Shown: positions 8,618 through 17,486 of the stretch, piece after piece | Layout of the letters: each line of letters begins with the position of its first letter | Position numbering within the stretch: position 1 is the stretch's first letter | Made by a program: the position numbers and the translations under genes | Assembly: GCA_015689775.1 (NCBI GenBank) | Contig: WVSR01000002.1 | Span: forward strand, 186,001-250,000 | DNA from: Rhodobacterales bacterium LSUCC0387 | GTDB taxonomy: Bacteria; Pseudomonadota; Alphaproteobacteria; Rhodobacterales; Rhodobacteraceae | Direction of reading: 5' to 3' | DNA length: 64,000 bases | The notes under the pieces: model-generated | The model's input: only the letters and a program-made list of their open reading frames with translations | The model's database searches: none | What the model was told of the DNA's origin: nothing

Positions 8618-10036
8618 ATGAGCAATAGCCTTACTTCAGCCATCGCAGCAGCTGGGAATCCTGTATCAATGCTGCGAAATTCCAAAATTGGTATGTACGT
8701 ATACCCTGTTGTTGCTCCGGAATTCTCTAACTGGCGTGCCGAACAGGAGGCATGGCGGAAAAGCGCAGTGTTTTTCGACCAAACTCATCATATGGATGAA
8801 TTGATTGTAGAGGGACCTCAGGCAACTGAATTCTTGTCTCATCACGGGATCAATAGTTTTTCTAATTTTAGCTTGAACCGTGCCAAACATTATGTGCCGG
8901 TTACACCGAATGGCCACGTTATTGGTGACCATATCATTTTTCGCGAGCGTGAAGACAAATATGTTTTGGTGGGCCGTGCACCAACTTCTAATTGGCTGAT
9001 GTTTGCCGCCGCATATGGAAAATGGAATGTTCGCTTGCGTTACGACCCGAGATCGCCGTCGCGCCCTGAAGGTGAACGCGTGATGCGCGAGCACTACCGT
9101 TTTCAGATCCAGGGGCCTGACGCACCCGCGATCTTTGAGAAAATGAACGGTGGACCAATCCCTGATATCAAGTTCTTCCACGTGGATGAGATCAACATTG
9201 GTTCCAGAAAGGTCCAGGCTCTGCGACACGGCATGTCAGGTGCGCCTGGCCTCGAAGTCTGGGGCCCCTATAAGGACAAAGATTACATACAGTCGACAAT
9301 ACTTCAGGCGGCACGTGACGCCGGAGTGAATCTTGTCCAGTGCGGGAGCCGTGCATACTCGACTAATACACTAGAGTCTGGCTGGATCCCCTCACCACTG
9401 CCTGGAATCTACACCGGTGATGGTATGCTTTCTGACTATCGTGACTGGCTGGGCGCAGATAGCTATGAGGCCGCAGGAGCGATTGGTGGATCCTTTGTGT
9501 CAGAAAACATTGAAGACTATTACGTCAACCCATTCGAACTTGGCTATGATTTTTATATCGGATGGAAAAAAGACGGCTTCGTTGGCAAAGCTGCCTTAGA
9601 AACAATGAAAGGCAGCGCGTCCAACCGTAAAAAGGTGACGTTCGAGTGGAATCGCGATGATGTGTTGAAGGTGATTGCTTCGGCATTTGAGCAGGGCACG
9701 CCGTACAAGTGGATCGACTTCCCGCAGCCGAATTATGCCTCGTCCAGCGCTGATATGGTCTGCGATGAGAGTGGAAAAATGCTAGGAATGTCGATGTTTA
9801 ATGGCTACAGTTTCAACGAACGCTGCGTACTTAGCCTTGGTGTTGTAGATCAGTCAGTGCAGGTGGGTGACGTGTTGACGTTGAAGTGGGGTGAGCCAGA
9901 GCCAACCGGTAAGACGTCGACTGAGGCTCATAAACAGGCAGAGATCCGTGTGCGTGTCTCGCCAACACCCTATGCCCAAGAGGCACGCGAGAACTACGCA
10001 GATAGCTGGCGGACAAAAGCCGCTCCTGCTCAGTGA
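8618..10036 (+). CDS. ligM: Tetrahydrofolate-dependent aromatic O-demethylase (LigM/DesA type)
   Basis: GcvT-fold enzyme moving the O-methyl group of vanillate, syringate or 3-O-methylgallate onto tetrahydrofolate. The 472-residue length equals LigM, and the hallmark segments are present in order: MLRNSKIGMYVYP, ApEFSNWRAEQ, FFDQTHHMDEL, YVPVTPNGHVIGD, RALRHGMSGAPGLE (seen as ALRHGMSGAPGLE), SNTLESGWIPSPLP-like TNTLESGWIP, and GGSFVSENIEDYYVNP. It is distinct from glycine-cleavage T-protein, which lacks the YP/THH segments. The partner MetF is in the divergent operon. LigM versus DesA specificity cannot be decided by eye; the symbol marks the family. Confidence 0.9.
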   Translation: MSNSLTSAIAAAGNPVSMLRNSKIGMYVYPVVAPEFSNWRAEQEAWRKSAVFFDQTHHMDELIVEGPQATEFLSHHGINSFSNFSLNRAKHYVPVTPNGHVIGDHIIFREREDKYVLVGRAPTSNWLMFAAAYGKWNVRLRYDPRSPSRPEGERVMREHYRFQIQGPDAPAIFEKMNGGPIPDIKFFHVDEINIGSRKVQALRHGMSGAPGLEVWGPYKDKDYIQSTILQAARDAGVNLVQCGSRAYSTNTLESGWIPSPLPGIYTGDGMLSDYRDWLGADSYEAAGAIGGSFVSENIEDYYVNPFELGYDFYIGWKKDGFVGKAALETMKGSASNRKKVTFEWNRDDVLKVIASAFEQGTPYKWIDFPQPNYASSSADMVCDESGKMLGMSMFNGYSFNERCVLSLGVVDQSVQVGDVLTLKWGEPEPTGKTSTEAHKQAEIRVRVSPTPYAQEARENYADSWRTKAAPAQ

Positions 10037-10043
10037 GAATGAT

Positions 10044-10065
10044 TTGGGGCCAATGATGGCCCCAA
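10044..10065 (+). terminator. Intercistronic hairpin between demethylase and TRAP genes
   Basis: Perfect 8-base-pair stem TTGGGGCC / GGCCCCAA with a 6-base loop, 8 bases after the demethylase stop. A T-rich stretch (CATTTTTCT) follows only ~12 bases later. It could be a partial terminator or an RNA-stabilising hairpin setting different levels for enzyme and transporter. Confidence 0.55.
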
Positions 10066-10100
10066 TTCCGCTTTCGTCATTTTTCTAGGGAGGAAGACAA

Positions 10101-11072
10101 ATGAGACTAACGACTTTGACCGCAGGATTTTCCATGGCTGCACTAATCGGGACAATCTCTGCTGCAGACGAGCTGAAGTTTGCAAACTTCACGCCGCCTT
10201 TCCATACAGTTAACGCCAGCGTCATCGAAACGATGAACGATATGTTGAGCGAGGCCACCAATGGTGAGGTAACAGTTCGCGGTTATCATGGTGGAGAACT
10301 GGGCGCTGGTCCAGTCGAGCAGTATGTCCGCGTTGTGCAAGGGGTAGCTGATGTGGCCTGGGGTCTTCCCGGATATACATCGTCACAGTTCGACACGACA
10401 ATGATTGTGGAACTACCGAATGCAATTGCTATCGAAGCGCCCGGTTATGAAGCACTTATCAATGCTTATGATGAGCATCTTGCCGATGAATTTCCTGGCA
10501 CTGTACCTGTTGCTCTTTGGACCTCGGAGCCGAACGTTTTTATTATGCGTGATCACGAAATACGCACACCAGCTGATGTGGCGGGTCTAAAGTTGCGTGT
10601 CGCTGGTGCTACCGCAGCGCAAGTGGTGGAGGCTCTAGGGGGCACGCCTGTACAGATGCCGATAAATCAGGTTTATAATGCCTTAGAGACCGGCTTAATT
10701 GATGGCGTGATCACTGGCTCATCAACCTTGAACGACTTCAAACTAGACGAAGTTGCCAATAGTTACACGTTTGGCGCCAACCTTGGCCGGCTGTCATTTT
10801 ATGCTGTGATGAATGAAGGAGTTTACAACGGTTTGAGTGCCGAAGCAAAAGCTGCACTCGACATCATGGCACTTTCAAAGTCTGCAGAAGATGCGTGGAA
10901 TGCGACCTCAGATGATGGTGTCGCACAGGCCCGAGCCTCCGGCGATAACGTTTTTATTGATCTGACTGAAGACGAGGCTGCCGCCTTTGCTGAAGCTGTA
11001 TCAGGTGTTGTAAATGCCTACGTCGCTGAAGTGGGGGGTGAAGCTGCACTAGCAGCAATGCGCGGCGAGTAA
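10101..11072 (+). CDS. TRAP transporter solute-binding protein (DctP family)
   Basis: A 323-residue periplasmic binding protein with a signal peptide (residues 1-21, cleavage around ISA-AD). The DctP fold is seen in LPINQVYNALETGLIDGVITG-like PINQVYNALETGLIDG, with the conserved arginine in GLKLRVAG that pairs with a carboxylate ligand. GGGAGGAAG lies 8 bases before the ATG. It is followed by the two TRAP membrane genes with overlapping codons. Because it is expressed with the O-demethylase, the ligand is probably a methoxylated aromatic acid such as vanillate or syringate; this is inference. Confidence 0.88.
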   Translation: MRLTTLTAGFSMAALIGTISAADELKFANFTPPFHTVNASVIETMNDMLSEATNGEVTVRGYHGGELGAGPVEQYVRVVQGVADVAWGLPGYTSSQFDTTMIVELPNAIAIEAPGYEALINAYDEHLADEFPGTVPVALWTSEPNVFIMRDHEIRTPADVAGLKLRVAGATAAQVVEALGGTPVQMPINQVYNALETGLIDGVITGSSTLNDFKLDEVANSYTFGANLGRLSFYAVMNEGVYNGLSAEAKAALDIMALSKSAEDAWNATSDDGVAQARASGDNVFIDLTEDEAAAFAEAVSGVVNAYVAEVGGEAALAAMRGE

Positions 11073-11572
11073 TGTTGTTTTTAAGAAAAATTGCGGACGG
11101 GCTGATTAGCCTGTCCGCTTCCGCCGGCGGCTTCTGCTTGTTGGGGCTAGTCGGTGTTATTTTGGTCGACGTGGTCGGCCGTGCATTGAGTTCCCCGCTC
11201 TTTGGCAGTCAAGACCTAATTAATATGGGAATGGCAATTTTGGTTTTTGGAGGTATGGCGCTTTGCGATCGCAATGGCGGGCACATTGCCGTAGATTTGC
11301 TTGAGCCCAGGTATCCTCCAAGCGTTAATCGGTTAATTGACATTGTGGCGGCTTTCTTGGGCGCCGTAATTTTTGTTATGATAGCCTACACCTTACATGA
11401 GTCTGCGAAACTGAGTCAGATGCTGAACATGTCCACGAACTTGCTGCGCCTGCCGCGCGCATGGTTTCAATGGGGTGTATCGGTGCTTTCGATTATAACT
11501 GCTTTGGGCATGGCCCTGCGTGGGTTGGAACTGGCCCTCTGTAGCAAAGACGTGCGCAAGGACACACGATGA
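11072..11572 (+). CDS. TRAP transporter small permease (DctQ)
   Basis: A 166-residue membrane protein with four hydrophobic helices, typical of DctQ. The conserved GMAILVFGGMALCDRNGGHI region lies near residues 50-72. Its ATG shares a base with the stop of the binding-protein gene (TAATG), and its own stop overlaps the large permease start by 4 bases (ATGA). It stabilises the large permease in the tripartite, ion-driven importer. Confidence 0.85.
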   Translation: MLFLRKIADGLISLSASAGGFCLLGLVGVILVDVVGRALSSPLFGSQDLINMGMAILVFGGMALCDRNGGHIAVDLLEPRYPPSVNRLIDIVAAFLGAVIFVMIAYTLHESAKLSQMLNMSTNLLRLPRAWFQWGVSVLSIITALGMALRGLELALCSKDVRKDTR

Positions 11573-12873
11573 GTGACGGTATAATCGGTCTTTTTGGTAT
11601 CGTAGTGCTACTTGCGCTTTTACTGGTTCGTATCCCTGTAGCTTTTGCAATGTTTGTTGTTGGTTTTATGGGGCTGTGGATCGTGGACGGCCTACATGTT
11701 GCAACCGGCCTGCTAGCCTCTGAGACCTTTACGCTAGCGTCCAAGCCGGAGCTGGTAGTGATCCCTTTGTTTATCTTAATGGGAAACGTGGCTTCGGCCA
11801 CTGGGATGAGCCGCCAGCTGTATGATGCCGCTTACGCTATGATTGGCCATGTTCGTGGAGGTCTTGCTTCTGCGACAATCATTGGATGTGGTGGCTTTGC
11901 AGCATTATCGGGTTCATCAGTTGCTTCCGCGTTGACCATGGGCAAGGTGAGCCTGAAAGAAATGGAGCGGTTCAACTACGATCCTCGTCTTTCTACAGGC
12001 AGTGTTGCAGCAGGTGGTACATTAGGGATCTTGATCCCGCCATCAACCGGTTTTGTGATTTATGCGATCCTGACTGAACAGAGTATTGGTCGCTTGTTCA
12101 TGGCAGGTGTTATGCCTGGCATCTTACTTTTGACGCTCTTCGTTCTAACAGTGTCAGTGCTTTGCGCTGTTCGCCCTGAATATGGTCCGCGTGGCCCCAA
12201 GACAACATTAATCGAAAAGCGGCGTGCGATAACTGGCGCATTCCCCATTCTTCTTCTAGTTTTAGTGACGATTGGTGGCATTTATAGAGGTATTTTTTCG
12301 CCGGAAGAAGCTGCGGGCGTGGGTGCTGGTTTAGCGGTTGTCTATGGATTTGCCACTCGTAGTCTTGGGGTCAAAGTTCTAATGGTAGCGGTACAAGATA
12401 GCGTTGTAACTAGCGCAACTGTTATGCTTATTCTGATTGCGGCGCATTTGCTAAACCCGTTTTTCGCTCTAACCCACATCACCGAGATTGTAGGCAACTT
12501 CCTTTCCTATCTTGATCTTGGAATGATTGGCACACTCTTATTCATCTTGTTCGTGTATTTGGTTCTAGGTTGTTTTCTTGAAGGCTTTGCCATGCTCGTA
12601 CTGACCTTGCCGATTTTCTTTCCAGTTGTGCTTGAAATGGGGATCGACCCAATCTGGTTTGGAGTTTTGGTTGTGCTAACGCTTGAAATGGGGCTCATCT
12701 CGCCACCTGTTGGCATCAACGTCTTTATAGTTAAATCAGTGGCCACTTCTGTACCACTAGGTCAGATTTTCCGCGGTGTGATCCCATTCTGGTTTGCGAT
12801 GATTTTGGCCTTAGCAATTCTGATTGCGTTTCCACAAATATCTCTCGAACTTCCAAATTCGATGTTTAACTGA
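11569..12873 (+). CDS. TRAP transporter large permease (DctM)
   Basis: A 434-residue, highly hydrophobic protein of the DctM family with about 12 membrane spans. The family landmarks are seen: LSGSSVASALTMG near residue 115, LGILIPPSTGFVIYA near 150, and the C-terminal GLISPPVGINVFIVK. It forms the ion-coupled channel with the DctQ and DctP proteins encoded immediately upstream. It converges with pobA; the ~160 bases between them show no strong terminator. Confidence 0.92.
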   Translation: MSDGIIGLFGIVVLLALLLVRIPVAFAMFVVGFMGLWIVDGLHVATGLLASETFTLASKPELVVIPLFILMGNVASATGMSRQLYDAAYAMIGHVRGGLASATIIGCGGFAALSGSSVASALTMGKVSLKEMERFNYDPRLSTGSVAAGGTLGILIPPSTGFVIYAILTEQSIGRLFMAGVMPGILLLTLFVLTVSVLCAVRPEYGPRGPKTTLIEKRRAITGAFPILLLVLVTIGGIYRGIFSPEEAAGVGAGLAVVYGFATRSLGVKVLMVAVQDSVVTSATVMLILIAAHLLNPFFALTHITEIVGNFLSYLDLGMIGTLLFILFVYLVLGCFLEGFAMLVLTLPIFFPVVLEMGIDPIWFGVLVVLTLEMGLISPPVGINVFIVKSVATSVPLGQIFRGVIPFWFAMILALAILIAFPQISLELPNSMFN

Positions 12874-13033
12874 CGGCCTTGGCGGGAAGAACGGTTTTTA
12901 TGTCCTGAAGTTGGTTTTTCACCACCATATTTTGGCTTTAACTGCGGTCGTATTTAAAGCTCACTTGACCTATATTGCGTCTGTTAACGGTGTTTCCGTT
13001 GGGCCCATCAAGCCCGCTGTCTACTTACCCACT

Positions 13034-14218
13034 CTAAAAGGGCAGGCCGACATAGTTCTCCGCCAGATCTTTTCGAGCTGTGTCTGATTGCGCCAGATGT
13101 AACATCGCTGCTTTTCGCATCTGGCCTGCAAAACTGTCTTCACCATCAAATTGATGCAGCATTGTGGTAAGTTGCCATGAGAACCGCATTGACTTCCAAA
13201 TGCGGGTCATTGCGCGACCGGAATAGGCGTCGATGCCGCTGTCGTCGCCCTTTTGTACAGCGTATATCAAAGCTTGATGTAGGTAAAAAACGTCGGATAC
13301 TGCAAGGTTCAGACCCTTCGCGCCTGTCGGAGGTACGATATGTGCTGCATCACCTACAAGGAATAGACGTCCCCATCGCAGTGGCTCAGACACAAATGAT
13401 CTTAGAGGGGCTATGGATTTTTCGATTGAGGGACCAGTTTCCATCGTTTTCACAACATCACTGGGCAGGCAGGCAAACAAGCGTGTCCAAAAAGCATCAT
13501 CGCTCCAATCCTCGACCTTGTCGGTCAAAGGCACCTGAACATAATAGCGACTGAGGTTCTCGTTTCGCATTGAGGCCAGTGCAAAACCGGAGGATGAGTT
13601 TGCGTAGATCAGCTCCTCGTGCGCAGGGCGAGTTCGAGACAGTATACCAAGCCAGCCAAAGGGGTAGACACGCTCAAACTCTTTCCGTTTGGCATCGGGG
13701 ATTGTACGGCGGCTGACGCCATGAAAACCATCACAGCCGGCGATATAATCGCAAGAAAGCTGCTTAGTGTTGCCGTCATGCGTGAATGTAATTTTAGGCG
13801 TGGCGCTGTCAGCGTTATTAATCACAACGTCCGACACCTCATGCAGGATTGTAGTGCCCATCACGTCCTGTGCGGCATAAAGATCACGGGTGACCTCGGT
13901 CTGACCGTATACGGTCACCGTCTTGCCTGTCAGCTCGGCAAAATTGATCCGCACCATTAAGTCATCATCGCTGAACCAGCATCCTTCATGGGGATGGCCT
14001 TCGCGGTGTAGGCGGTCTGCAACGCCGGCTTCTTCCAACATTGTCACAGTGCCGCTTTCCAGCACACCAGCGCGGATGCGAGCCAGTACCCGTTCGCGGC
14101 TGGTGCGTTCAAGAATGACGGTGTCTACACCTGAGCGGTTCAGCAATTGCGACAACAAAAGACCTGACGGCCCGCCGCCGATGATCGCAACTTGAGTTTT
14201 TAGCGATAAAGTTTCCAT
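13034..14218 (-). CDS. pobA: 4-hydroxybenzoate 3-monooxygenase
   Basis: FAD-dependent aromatic hydroxylase making protocatechuate from 4-hydroxybenzoate with NAD(P)H and oxygen. The 394-residue length equals PobA. The GxGxxG-type FAD site (IGGGPSGLLLSQLL) is at residues 13-26, the DG motif around CDGFHGVSR, and the second FAD motif GDAAHIVPPTGAKGLN near 285-300. It is last in the leftward pca operon, 39 bases after pcaB, so its product feeds directly into PcaGH. No separate pobR is seen beside it. Confidence 0.93.
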   Translation of the reverse strand: METLSLKTQVAIIGGGPSGLLLSQLLNRSGVDTVILERTSRERVLARIRAGVLESGTVTMLEEAGVADRLHREGHPHEGCWFSDDDLMVRINFAELTGKTVTVYGQTEVTRDLYAAQDVMGTTILHEVSDVVINNADSATPKITFTHDGNTKQLSCDYIAGCDGFHGVSRRTIPDAKRKEFERVYPFGWLGILSRTRPAHEELIYANSSSGFALASMRNENLSRYYVQVPLTDKVEDWSDDAFWTRLFACLPSDVVKTMETGPSIEKSIAPLRSFVSEPLRWGRLFLVGDAAHIVPPTGAKGLNLAVSDVFYLHQALIYAVQKGDDSGIDAYSGRAMTRIWKSMRFSWQLTTMLHQFDGEDSFAGQMRKAAMLHLAQSDTARKDLAENYVGLPF

Positions 14219-14257
14219 ATTTTGCCCTCTCAGTTTAAGGCTGCTGAAATACGGTCC

Positions 14258-15313
14258 CTAACCGTCGTCGCCGATTTGTCTGATCTTTTGACATAAGCCT
14301 TTTGCTATCAAAGTCGCGCTTCCAGTTGCCATCGCCATCTGTGGTAGCACCATCCATTCTAGCATCCATGCGGCGCCGGATCGTTCTTGTTCATGGACAA
14401 GGCTATGATGCATCGCGGAAAGCTGTGTAGCGTTGAACCGAGCAAGGGTGATAAGCAATTCGGCGAGTACTGGATTTGATTTGTGTGGCATTGCAGATGA
14501 CCCACCGCCACCAGACAATGCGATCGCGTCCACGCCTTGCTGCGCCATCAGCGCGATGTCCTGTCCCATCTTGCCCAGTGCACCAGTGATCTGCGAGAGA
14601 AGAGATGCAAAACCGGCAATTTGGCTACGATCACTGTGCCAAACTCCAGTTTCAGTGAGCTTGAGCGCCTTGGCCATTTCCTCAGCAATAGCGTCCCCTT
14701 TGCCCTTAAAGGCATCGCGAGTGCCCACCGCGCCACCGAGTTGTAGTCGGGCAATCTGCGAACTTGTATCGGTGAGATTGGCTAGCGCTGCCCGGAGAGG
14801 AGAACGCCAAGTGGCGATACGTTCTGCTGCTTTTACGGGTAATGCCGCCTGCATTCGCGTCCGAGCTATTAATCGATTGCAGCCATAATCTGCTGTAAGT
14901 CCGTCAAGCTGATTAAGCAACTTGCTGATGCGGTCCGTCAAAAGGTTAGTCGTCGCAGCAAGCGTAATAGATAGGGCAGTGTCTAGCACATCTTGCGATG
15001 TGGCTCCTGCGTGGATCGCCTCTGCACAGTCTGGGGCAGCCGCACGCATTTGTTTCACGAAGTTGGGGATTGGTAGCCCGTCAATGGCGGTTGCTCGGGC
15101 CAATTGCAGGATATCGAGCGGTGCTTGCTCGATGCGAATGGTGGCTTTTTGGCCTAAACCGGCTGCTACCAACCCATGTGCCTCGAGCGCCTGTGCCAAA
15201 GCTATTTCGAACTTACGGTAATGCATGATCTGAACTTCTGCCGACCAGAGTGTTTGAAGGTCTGGGTCAGAAAAGAGGCCGCCAAGCCACGGATGGTCAA
15301 AGATTGATATCAT
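14258..15313 (-). CDS. pcaB: 3-carboxy-cis,cis-muconate cycloisomerase
   Basis: Fumarase/aspartase-superfamily enzyme forming 4-carboxymuconolactone from the ring-cleavage product of PcaGH. The superfamily signature is GGSSAMPHKSNPV near residues 273-285, with the catalytic serine region in the same loop; GATSQDVLDTALS near 105 is also typical. Length of 351 is at the short end of the family because the C-terminal domain is reduced, as in several roseobacter PcaB proteins. Its ATG overlaps the pcaD stop (ATGA). Confidence 0.9.
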   Translation of the reverse strand: MISIFDHPWLGGLFSDPDLQTLWSAEVQIMHYRKFEIALAQALEAHGLVAAGLGQKATIRIEQAPLDILQLARATAIDGLPIPNFVKQMRAAAPDCAEAIHAGATSQDVLDTALSITLAATTNLLTDRISKLLNQLDGLTADYGCNRLIARTRMQAALPVKAAERIATWRSPLRAALANLTDTSSQIARLQLGGAVGTRDAFKGKGDAIAEEMAKALKLTETGVWHSDRSQIAGFASLLSQITGALGKMGQDIALMAQQGVDAIALSGGGGSSAMPHKSNPVLAELLITLARFNATQLSAMHHSLVHEQERSGAAWMLEWMVLPQMAMATGSATLIAKGLCQKIRQIGDDG

Positions 15314-16095
15314 GCCAAGAGAGCCATCTGCTCACTTATGAGCCGCGCGACGGTGCCAGGTGCTTCGATCGCCGGGATATGCCCAACACCATTGATTACA
15401 TGGTAAATTGCTCCTGTAATCTGGTCGGCTAAGGCTGCGACAACCTCTGGCGTTGTTGCCTTATCTTCGGATCCCGCAAGGCAAACCGTCCTACAACTGA
15501 TAGACGCAGCTTCAGACGCTAGATCGGCATCTCGAATTGCTGCGCAGACAGATGCATAGCCCTGCACGGGCGTGCGCGCCAGCATCATCCTATAACCAGC
15601 AATCTGAACCGTTTCCTTTTGCCGGAATTTACTGGAGAACCACCGCTCAAGCACACCATCAGCCATTGCATCAAGTCCTAGTTCGTTAACCGTACTGATC
15701 CTGTCGGCCCACATTTCTGATGTACCAATTTTGTATCCTGTGTTGCTAAGCAGGAGTCCTGCGGTCAAGTCAGGGCGGGCGGCGGATAGTGCCATCGCAA
15801 TCATTCCGCCCACTGACACACCACAGACCAACGCTCGTGTCAGACCTAAGGAATCCATCAAAGTGGAAAGGTCCGCGGCATGGTCGAAAATGGTGACAGC
15901 ACCCTTTTCACTCAGGCCGTGGCCGGATTTGTCATATTGCAATGTTGAAGTGCCTTCCGGAAGGCGCGCAACAACATCATCCCAAATGCGGAAGTCGGTC
16001 CCAAGTGAATTTGCGAAAACGACGGGTATGCCGCCATTGCCGGATCTAAAACGAAAGTGTAACACGCGTCCGTTTACGTTAGTGAACTTAGCCAT
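15310..16095 (-). CDS. pcaD: 3-oxoadipate enol-lactonase
   Basis: Alpha/beta hydrolase of 261 residues opening 3-oxoadipate enol-lactone to 3-oxoadipate. The nucleophile elbow is GVSVGGM near residue 97, the acid is probably the Asp in GSEDKATTP, and the catalytic His is in NGVGHIPAIE. It starts 8 bases inside the end of the DUF849 gene and ends overlapping pcaB by 4 bases. Together with PcaC, encoded separately at the operon head, it completes conversion to 3-oxoadipate. It is not the fused PcaL form. Confidence 0.9.
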   Translation of the reverse strand: MAKFTNVNGRVLHFRFRSGNGGIPVVFANSLGTDFRIWDDVVARLPEGTSTLQYDKSGHGLSEKGAVTIFDHAADLSTLMDSLGLTRALVCGVSVGGMIAMALSAARPDLTAGLLLSNTGYKIGTSEMWADRISTVNELGLDAMADGVLERWFSSKFRQKETVQIAGYRMMLARTPVQGYASVCAAIRDADLASEAASISCRTVCLAGSEDKATTPEVVAALADQITGAIYHVINGVGHIPAIEAPGTVARLISEQMALLA

Positions 16096-16939
16096 TGGCT
16101 TGCGCGACCTCTTTTCTTAGCCCAAGAATTGCCCGAGCTTGCTGCCAAGTGGCGACTGGACGTTCGTAGGTCTGGCAAAGATCAACAACGCGTTTCACCA
16201 ATGCTGCATTTGACGGGGCAAGCTTTTCGCGATCGAGGCGGACGTTGTCCTCCAAGCCTGTGCGCGCATGACCACCTGATGAGACGGCCCATTCGTTCAG
16301 TGTAAGCTGATGTGCACCGATTCCCGCAGCACACCATGGGGCGTCGTCCCCAAACAACCGCTTTACTGTCTTCACGTAGTAATCAAAGACATCGCGGTCC
16401 ACCGGCATAGCATTCTTAACGCCCATTACGAATTGCACATAGGGTGTGTCTATGATCTGGCCCTGAGCGTGCATCATAGCCGCTTGATGGATGTGGCTAA
16501 GGTCAAAGGCTTCAACCTCAGGCTTGATGCCGTAAGTTCGCATTTCCGACGCCAGCCAATCGACTAGATCAGGAGGGTTCTCGTACACTCGAGTGGGAAA
16601 GTTGTTTGATCCTACCGACAGTGAGGCCATGTCAGGTGACAGTGGAAGCATTCCACCGCGCGTTTTGCCGGCGCCAGACCTTCCACCGGTAGACAGCTGG
16701 ATGATCATACCGGGGCAGTGTTTCTCAACCCCTTCTTTTAGAGCTGCAAATTTCTCGGGGTCTGAGGAAGGGGTTTGGTCATCATTACGTACATGGGCAT
16801 GCATAATCGCCGCACCTGCCTCGAAGGCTTCATGCGTACTTTCAATTTGCTCTGCCACTGTAATCGGCACAGCGGGGTTGTTCGCTTTAGTAGGTAGAGA
16901 TCCGGTGATTGCGATACAGATAATGCAAGGTTTAGACAT
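16088..16939 (-). CDS. Beta-keto acid cleavage enzyme (BKACE/DUF849) in pca operon
   Basis: Zinc-dependent enzyme family that condenses a beta-keto acid with acetyl-CoA and splits it to acetoacetate and a new acyl-CoA. Family motifs visible are AIMHAHVRND (zinc His-x-His), QLSTGGRSG, and GGHARTGLEDN near the C-terminal third. The ATG at 16939 (MSKPC) gives 283 residues and overlaps the pcaG stop by 8 bases; the longer frame is spurious. Since pcaI, pcaJ and pcaF are absent from the window, it could act on 3-oxoadipate to give succinyl-CoA and acetoacetate. Substrate is inferred from position. Confidence 0.85.
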   Translation of the reverse strand: MSKPCIICIAITGSLPTKANNPAVPITVAEQIESTHEAFEAGAAIMHAHVRNDDQTPSSDPEKFAALKEGVEKHCPGMIIQLSTGGRSGAGKTRGGMLPLSPDMASLSVGSNNFPTRVYENPPDLVDWLASEMRTYGIKPEVEAFDLSHIHQAAMMHAQGQIIDTPYVQFVMGVKNAMPVDRDVFDYYVKTVKRLFGDDAPWCAAGIGAHQLTLNEWAVSSGGHARTGLEDNVRLDREKLAPSNAALVKRVVDLCQTYERPVATWQQARAILGLRKEVAQANG

Positions 16940-17486
16940 CGAAAAACACCGTTTCATGATCACCCTGTAGGTGGATTGTATGAACATAACCATTGTCGGT
17001 TTTTTCGGCTACAAGTGTTGCAGCACGCTCCCCAGCAATAGCAAAGACTGGATCAGCCGCGTTGTCGTTTTCAGGGAAGTAAACTCGCGTAATCAGCGCC
17101 ATGTTTATTCCGCGAGCAGCAATCCAGAGAAGAATATGCGGTGTTTGGCCGGTAGGCGCGCCTGGCATAAGCGTTTTGAAGATTGCTTCACCGGTTTCGG
17201 CGTCGGTCGGCTGGCGCCCCCAATGGTTAAAGCCTTCGGTCGGGCCGAATGAGCCTTCTGGACCGGGCTGCCAGGCTTCGATCATCGCATCAGTCATTGG
17301 TTCCCCAGCAGCGTCAATGACACGCAGACATAGAGTGATCCGCTTGCCGGCGGGGTTGCCCGTAATCATCGTGTTGCCGAGGTCTTTGCCGCCATACATG
17401 CCTTCAAGTCCAGCAAAAGTGGGCACGCAGCCTATATGTACGTAAGGTCCAGCGGTCTGCGACGCAGATTCTTTGAAGTTTGCCAT
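16932..17486 (-). CDS. pcaG: Protocatechuate 3,4-dioxygenase alpha subunit
   Basis: Non-catalytic-iron alpha chain of the intradiol dioxygenase that opens protocatechuate to 3-carboxy-cis,cis-muconate. The 184-residue protein has the GPYVHIGC start and the intradiol core IEAWQPGPEGSFG, then a GxxHILLWIAARGINMAL segment where the alpha chain lacks the full iron-ligand set. I prefer the ATG at 17486, which is 6 bases after GGAGGG and shares a base with the pcaH stop; a GTG at 17489 is the alternative. It ends overlapping the BKACE gene. Confidence 0.9.
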   Translation of the reverse strand: MANFKESASQTAGPYVHIGCVPTFAGLEGMYGGKDLGNTMITGNPAGKRITLCLRVIDAAGEPMTDAMIEAWQPGPEGSFGPTEGFNHWGRQPTDAETGEAIFKTLMPGAPTGQTPHILLWIAARGINMALITRVYFPENDNAADPVFAIAGERAATLVAEKTDNGYVHTIHLQGDHETVFFDV

